A stretch of DNA of 19,745 nt. Origin: Dehalococcoidia bacterium (GTDB lineage Bacteria; Chloroflexota; Dehalococcoidia; Dehalococcoidales; CSSed11-197). The stretch lies in NCBI GenBank assembly GCA_003552785.1, contig PUOQ01000066.1, positions 1-19,745 of the forward strand, written 5' to 3'. Positions 16,758 through 19,745 of this stretch are shown here, piece by piece. The notes below the pieces were generated by a model. It searched no databases, had not been told where the DNA came from, and saw only the letters and a list, made by a program, of their open reading frames with translations. A program made the translations under genes and the position numbers. How positions within the stretch are numbered: the first letter of the stretch is position 1; the number at the start of each line of letters is the position of its first letter.

Positions 16758-16982
16758 TTCTGCTATATTTCAAGCCAAATTGCTTTTAATGCAAGATGGG
16801 CTGAAATTAAGTATTTTGAAGCTTTTCCCTGTGTCGACAATTTATATTCTTCAATTGCCCAGGTGGATGAAGCCGGCAATCTGAAATGGACACCTATATC
16901 AGGACAGGTCAGAGTCCCTGATAAAGATAGGTTTCTGTTGCCTCCGGATTTCATCCCGACAGGCTGGGCGCCTGAAGTATGA
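16758..16982 (+). pseudogene. Orphan C-terminal fragment of an unidentified protein
   Basis: After a TAA at 16755, one frame stays open for 74 codons to TGA 16980-16982 and reads like real protein: FNARWAEIKYFEAFPCVDN, then QVDEAGNLKW, then DKDRFLLPPDFIPTGWAPEV. It has no usable start codon or ribosome site. It begins just right of the GC-rich segment, so its 5' part may have been removed when that segment arrived. I do not recognise the family. Confidence 0.4.
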
Positions 16983-17078
16983 AGAACTAGATCATGAGTT
17001 GGATTGAGGAGCCAGGCGAATGCTCTAATACACAACGGTTTTAGCATATACATGCTGCCTGTGCTAACATTGTTCCAT

Positions 17079-17858
17079 ATGAAAAAGCATAGCATAGAAA
17101 AACTTGTATCATTCATTATTGAAAAAGAAGTATCAAATGCTCAGAGTGTGACACAATATCGCAATCCCCTAATATGCTTTACTGAACTAAATAATTGCGA
17201 TTTTTTCCATCTGAGGGAAACGGTTGGTAAACATCATCTATTACCTGACGATTTGCTGCCAGGGGCTCAAAGCCTGGCGGCCTTTTTCATACCTTTCGCT
17301 AAACAGGTGGTCAATGCTAACTACAAGAGTGAATTCGCTTCAAAAGAATGGGTATTAGCATACACGGAAACAAACGCCCTTATAAACCAAATCTGTGAAA
17401 AAGTAATGGCTGCTTTAAGCCAGTCAGGTATTGAAGCAGTTTTTATAGAACCTTCCAACAGGTCAGACAGGAAAAAGTTGACGGCTGGATGGTCGCACAA
17501 GAGTATGGCTAAATTAACCGGACTGGGCAGCTTTGGTTTTAATAGACTCATTATTACCGATGCAGGTTGTGCGGGACGCTTTGGCAGCATGTTGTTCCGC
17601 GCAAAAATAGACTCGAAACCGGTGGAATCAAAAGAAAGATGCCTCTATTTTTATAATGGGAGCTGCAAACTTTGCATTAAGAGGTGCCCAGTAAATGCCC
17701 TTGAGGAGGACGGACGTTTTGATAGAGAGGCCTGTTACCAGCGCATAAAGCAAACAGGGGCTCTTTTTAGCGATTTACAGTTACCCGGTGCTTGTGGCAA
17801 GTGTTCTGTGGGCCTGCCTTGCTCACTCAATTCGAGTGTAAAAACGACAATTAAATAA
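17079..17858 (+). CDS. QueG/COG1600-like double [4Fe-4S] protein (epoxyqueuosine reductase-related)
   Basis: 259 residues from ATG 17079; an upstream TTG at 17004 would add 25 unlikely residues, and neither start has a good ribosome site. The C-terminal part has CLYFYNGSCKLCIKRCP (Cys188, 196, 199, 203), one cluster, and Cys219 with GACGKCSVGLPC (239, 242, 248), a second. Before this comes TAGWSHKSMAKLTGLGSFGFN (split here as TAGWSHKS and LTGLGSFGFN), the conserved core shared with QueG-type proteins. True QueG is longer and reduces epoxyqueuosine in tRNA using cobalamin; this shorter relative lacks the C-terminal HEAT region and its substrate is unknown. It is cytoplasmic, with no operon partner, and converges on the integrase gene. 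Confidence 0.78.
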   Translation: MKKHSIEKLVSFIIEKEVSNAQSVTQYRNPLICFTELNNCDFFHLRETVGKHHLLPDDLLPGAQSLAAFFIPFAKQVVNANYKSEFASKEWVLAYTETNALINQICEKVMAALSQSGIEAVFIEPSNRSDRKKLTAGWSHKSMAKLTGLGSFGFNRLIITDAGCAGRFGSMLFRAKIDSKPVESKERCLYFYNGSCKLCIKRCPVNALEEDGRFDREACYQRIKQTGALFSDLQLPGACGKCSVGLPCSLNSSVKTTIK

Positions 17859-17876
17859 TAATAAGGGCAAGCACAA

Positions 17877-18704
17877 TTAGTTAAAAGCTACCGTAGAAAG
17901 TAAAATTAACCAGGTTAAATTTAATACGCCTCTTATCCATCCAGGCCCTGGCCCAACCTCGAACTTCACGCTACTCGTATAACTGAGCACCACATCCGGA
18001 CTCTTCCATCCCCCTGCCATCATGATATGTTCAACATCCAGTCCAGATCTATGCAGATTGGAAGCAAATGTTCTCCTGAATGTATGCGGACTGCACGGTA
18101 ACCCTGTCCTCTTCTCCAATCTGTAGAGCATAATCTGAATGCCTCTTCTGCGCATACCCCAGATATTGGAACGCCCATTATTGGTGGTGCTCAAATATTC
18201 ATTGAGCAGATGCAGCGTTCTCGTAGTAAATGGAGCTTTTCTTTGTTTGGCACCCTTTCTCCAGATGATGATGGTGCGGGTTTCGAAGTCGATGTGATCA
18301 GGTTTTATGTTGATGAGTTCATTCAGGCGTATGCCTGAATCCGCCAGCAGCCTTATGATTGCCTTGTCACGGATATTATCTGCCTGGGATATCAGATATG
18401 TTACTTGTTCCTTTGCCAGACTCGGCAGTATCACTTTCCTCATTTTGGGCGGGTCCACCCTTATTATTGGGTTATTGGTGATGTAACCCTGCCGGTAAAG
18501 CCAGTTGCAGAACTCCCTTATGGCTCTGTAATAGGCGTGTTTGCCGTTGGTGCAATTACGTATTGAGAGGAATTGGTTGATGTCAGCGGGTGTGAGGTTG
18601 CATGTTTGGATAAATGGCGTCAGCAGGCACCTGTAGAATTCGATTGTTCTTTTGGATGTGCCCTGGCTGCGGGATTTAAGAAATAATGATAAAAGATGTG
18701 TAAT
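17877..18704 (-). CDS. Tyrosine recombinase (integrase) of a tRNA-associated element, no canonical start
   Basis: The catalytic domain is complete. Counting from GTG 18458: Arg44 (SGIRLNEL), Lys68 or Lys71 (RKGAKQR), His125 and Arg128 (HTFRRT), Trp151 (GGWKS) and Tyr160 (VLSYT). GTG 18458 is the only conventional start but would omit the DNA-binding domain. Upstream of it the same frame is open and encodes a core-binding domain (HLLSLFLKSRSQG, SKRTIEFY, YYRAIREFCNWLYRQGY), back to a TAA inside the tRNA fragment. That stretch has no ATG, GTG or TTG; ATT at 18704 would give 275 residues, close to normal size. So it either uses a rare start or has lost its beginning. The end after Tyr160 (VGPGPGWIRG onward) departs from usual tails. 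It lies directly next to the attachment core. Confidence 0.8.
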   Translation of the reverse strand: MTHLLSLFLKSRSQGTSKRTIEFYRCLLTPFIQTCNLTPADINQFLSIRNCTNGKHAYYRAIREFCNWLYRQGYITNNPIIRVDPPKMRKVILPSLAKEQVTYLISQADNIRDKAIIRLLADSGIRLNELINIKPDHIDFETRTIIIWRKGAKQRKAPFTTRTLHLLNEYLSTTNNGRSNIWGMRRRGIQIMLYRLEKRTGLPCSPHTFRRTFASNLHRSGLDVEHIMMAGGWKSPDVVLSYTSSVKFEVGPGPGWIRGVLNLTWLILLSTVAFN

Positions 18705-18717
18705 GGAGGTTGGAGAA

Positions 18718-18759
18718 TAGGCCGTACAGGTCTCGAACCTGTGACACCCTGATTAAAAG
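18718..18759 (-). other. Attachment core: 3' half of a tRNA-Lys(UUU) gene
   Basis: Read on the minus strand: anticodon loop CTTTTAA (18759-18753, anticodon UUU), stem half TCAGG, 5-base variable region, T-arm ACAGG-TTCGAGA-CCTGT (18742-18726), acceptor half ACGGCCT (18725-18719) and discriminator A (18718). Bases beyond 18759 (GGTAA) cannot pair with TCAGG, and no D-arm or 5' acceptor follows, so only the 3' half is present. This is the usual attB/attP identity segment of tRNA-targeting tyrosine integrases. No complete copy occurs in the window. Confidence 0.78.
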
Positions 18760-18910
18760 TTACCCGGTGAAATTTTCAGTTTTTCAGGGTTTTTCAAAGC
18801 TGGAATCGGCCAAAGCCATCTTCAGTTTTTAAATAATCAGGTTGACATGGTGGAATAAATCAGGGTGACAACCTGCTAAATAATGTTAATATCCTGAAAG
18901 TCAGGGTATC
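18760..18910. repeat. Repeat cluster beside the attachment core (probable integrase arm sites)
   Basis: AATCAGG[G/T]TG[A/T]CA occurs at 18835-18847 and 18858-18870 (plus) and, as part of the tRNA core, at 18754-18742 (minus). There is also an inverted pair CAGGTTG/CAACCTG (18838-18844, 18869-18875), a hairpin CCTGA-AAG-TCAGG (18893-18905) and three TTTTCA at 18773, 18781 and 18791. No gene is seen in this stretch. Confidence 0.5.
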
Positions 18911-19017
18911 TTATTATTATCACTTTTCTGCGGTTATGTCAACATTATCCATGAACTACGTTCTCGATATGTAATTTGACTGACAAATCCTGGCAGCGCG
19001 CATGGTATCCGGCATCA

Positions 19018-19425
19018 CTATTCAGCCAGTGCCAAAGCCAAAACTTGCTTTTCTACTATCTCATACATACTCAGAAGTTTATCTTCTTTTACCTGATTGA
19101 GTGCATCATTGACCAGATCCCCATAATGTTCACCGCCGGAACGGCATCACGACTTTCAATATACCGCTGCACTGTGCATCTGCCGGCATCACTAACAGCT
19201 TTATCTGCTATCAGGATACATGACACAACCTCTGGCAGAGTCTATGTTTAGAACTTCCGCCCATTTTACTAATAGCCAGTCCGGCATTCTGTTAAGGAAA
19301 TTGATTGACTTTCTTTTCTACTTGTAAGACAGCGGAGCTACTTCAAGGATTACATTGATTACTCATCGTAGCCAGTCTATTTCTTTTTTCCCCTCAATTT
19401 TTTTAATCGGTAAATCGGTACTCAT
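19018..19425 (-). pseudogene. Decayed small regulator-like gene with several stops and frameshifts
   Basis: ATG 19425-19423 has a strong AGGAGG (complement of 19433-19438) and begins MSTDLPIKKIEGKKEIDWLR, then meets TGA. The same frame continues as VINVILEVAPLSYK, a TAG, then NFLNRMPDWLLVKWAEVLNID. A shift leads to TLPEVVSCILIADKAVSDAG and GRCTVQRYIESRDAVP, which looks like a helix-turn-helix. A second shift leads to GGEHYGDLVNDALNQVKEDK and MYEIVEKQVLALALAE, ending at TAG 19020-19018. Two stops and two frameshifts show the gene is dead; the protein was probably about 130 residues. Family is not identified beyond a possible DNA-binding element regulator. Confidence 0.55.
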
Positions 19426-19436
19426 TGTTATGCCTC

Positions 19437-19544
19437 CTAGCCTGGCGTTAGCTTGAGGAACAAGTCACAATAAGGGCAAACTCCCTCAGGACCAAGGTCA
19501 AGATTCCATGATATCTGTCCGGCACATCGCGGGCAGATTGCCAA
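19437..19544 (-). CDS. Tiny zinc-ribbon ORF upstream of the decayed regulator
   Basis: 35 residues from TTG 19544: CPRC, 15 residues, CPYC, with a hydrophobic linker, then KLTPG and a TAG at 19439-19437. The two CxxC pairs make a plausible single zinc ribbon. Its stop codon overlaps the AGGAGG of the next gene, as in coupled genes. There is no ribosome site before the TTG, and the frame stays open upstream without ATG, so it could be the tail of a larger lost gene. Confidence 0.4.
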   Translation of the reverse strand: MAICPRCAGQISWNLDLGPEGVCPYCDLFLKLTPG

Positions 19545-19595
19545 TTGTATTTTGGCGTCCGGTTTAACAATAATAAAATATTTAAGTGCTACCCC

Positions 19596-19624
19596 TTGAC
19601 AAATATGATATTTAGGAGTACCTT
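19596..19624 (+). promoter_or_regulatory. Promoter of the gene at the right edge
   Basis: Perfect TTGACA (19596-19601), 17-base spacer, TACCTT (19619-19624). It points into the gene beginning at 19657 and is divergent from the zinc-ribbon/regulator remnant. Confidence 0.65.
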
Positions 19625-19641
19625 ATTAGTTGTACACCTAA
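19612..19641. promoter_or_regulatory. Two abutting palindromic operator boxes over the -10 and start point
   Basis: TTAGG-AGTA-CCTTA (19612-19625) overlaps the -10 and TTAGTTGTACACCTAA (19626-19641) covers the expected start point near 19631. Each is an imperfect palindrome of the TTAG...CTAA type. The placement is that of a repressor site; the half-sites recall DtxR/MntR-type boxes, but the regulator is unknown. Confidence 0.5.
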
Positions 19642-19656
19642 CAAGGAGGCTCTAAC

Positions 19657-19745
19657 ATGTTGAACGATGAAACTATTGAGCGAGTGGATAAATTTGGTGA
19701 AAAACTAAGAGATAACTTGCAGGCTATTGGGCGTAGCGCCGAATG
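19657..19745 (+). CDS. Start of an unidentified gene, cut by window edge
   Basis: ATG 19657 follows AAGGAGG (19643-19649) at 7 bases. The 29 visible residues (MLNDETIERVDKFGEKLRDN, then LQAIGRSAE) form a polar, probably helical N-terminus with no recognisable motif. Strong promoter, operator and ribosome site show a live, regulated gene. It lies on the side of the attachment core where integrated element DNA is expected. Confidence 0.65.
   Translation, partial: MLNDETIERVDKFGEKLRDNLQAIGRSAE

Noticed and set aside
18976..19251. 91-codon plus-strand frame.
   Set aside because: It is antisense to a better-supported decayed gene on the minus strand and has no ribosome site or recognisable motif.

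Overview
The window reads as ordinary bacterial DNA of moderate GC with strong Shine-Dalgarno sites (AGGAGG, AAGGAGG) before most genes. I see no 16S rRNA or other marker that fixes the lineage. A split thiosulfate-type transporter, a MEDS/PAS kinase, a DUF3795 protein and a tRNA-associated tyrosine integrase suggest an anaerobic bacterium, perhaps a Dehalococcoidia-like Chloroflexota or a clostridial-type Firmicute. That placement is a low-confidence inference.

Layout. (1) 1-2871, plus strand: a sulfur operon. It holds the 3' end of an SLC13-type permease, a persulfide-dioxygenase-like metallo-beta-lactamase fused to two rhodanese domains, and a YeeE/YedE sulfur transporter split into two half-proteins (PmpA/PmpB-like). 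(2) 2976-7196, minus strand: a 51-residue membrane protein with its own promoter, and a 1272-residue soluble MEDS-PAS(x5)-histidine kinase-receiver protein. (3) 7629-9036, plus strand: a CPBP-family membrane protease with a doubtful start codon, then an arrestin-like (Spo0M-type) gene broken by one in-frame TAG. (4) 9033-13801, minus strand: a translationally coupled ABC-2 exporter (ATPase and two permeases joined by ATGA overlaps), a 16-cysteine DUF3795 protein and an M28 metallopeptidase with a recognisable promoter. (5) 14136-17858: a decayed M50 (site-2-protease-like) pseudogene, an unknown membrane protein, a GC-rich segment carrying a TMEM175-type channel gene, an orphan C-terminal gene fragment, and a QueG-like iron-sulfur protein. 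(6) 17877-19745: mobile-element territory. It holds a tyrosine integrase, the 3' half of a tRNA-Lys(UUU) gene acting as an attachment core, a cluster of repeats resembling integrase-binding sites, a decayed regulator preceded by a tiny zinc-ribbon ORF, and a divergent new gene with a clear promoter and two abutting palindromic operators.

Most notable are the attachment site, the start-less integrase whose reading frame runs into the tRNA T-arm, and the many broken genes (arrestin, M50, regulator, orphan fragment). Together they indicate a region of repeated insertion and decay. The sulfur operon is the most coherent working module: uptake by the split transporter and persulfide oxidation/sulfur transfer by the fusion enzyme. 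I found no CRISPR array, no complete tRNA or rRNA and no insertion-sequence transposase.
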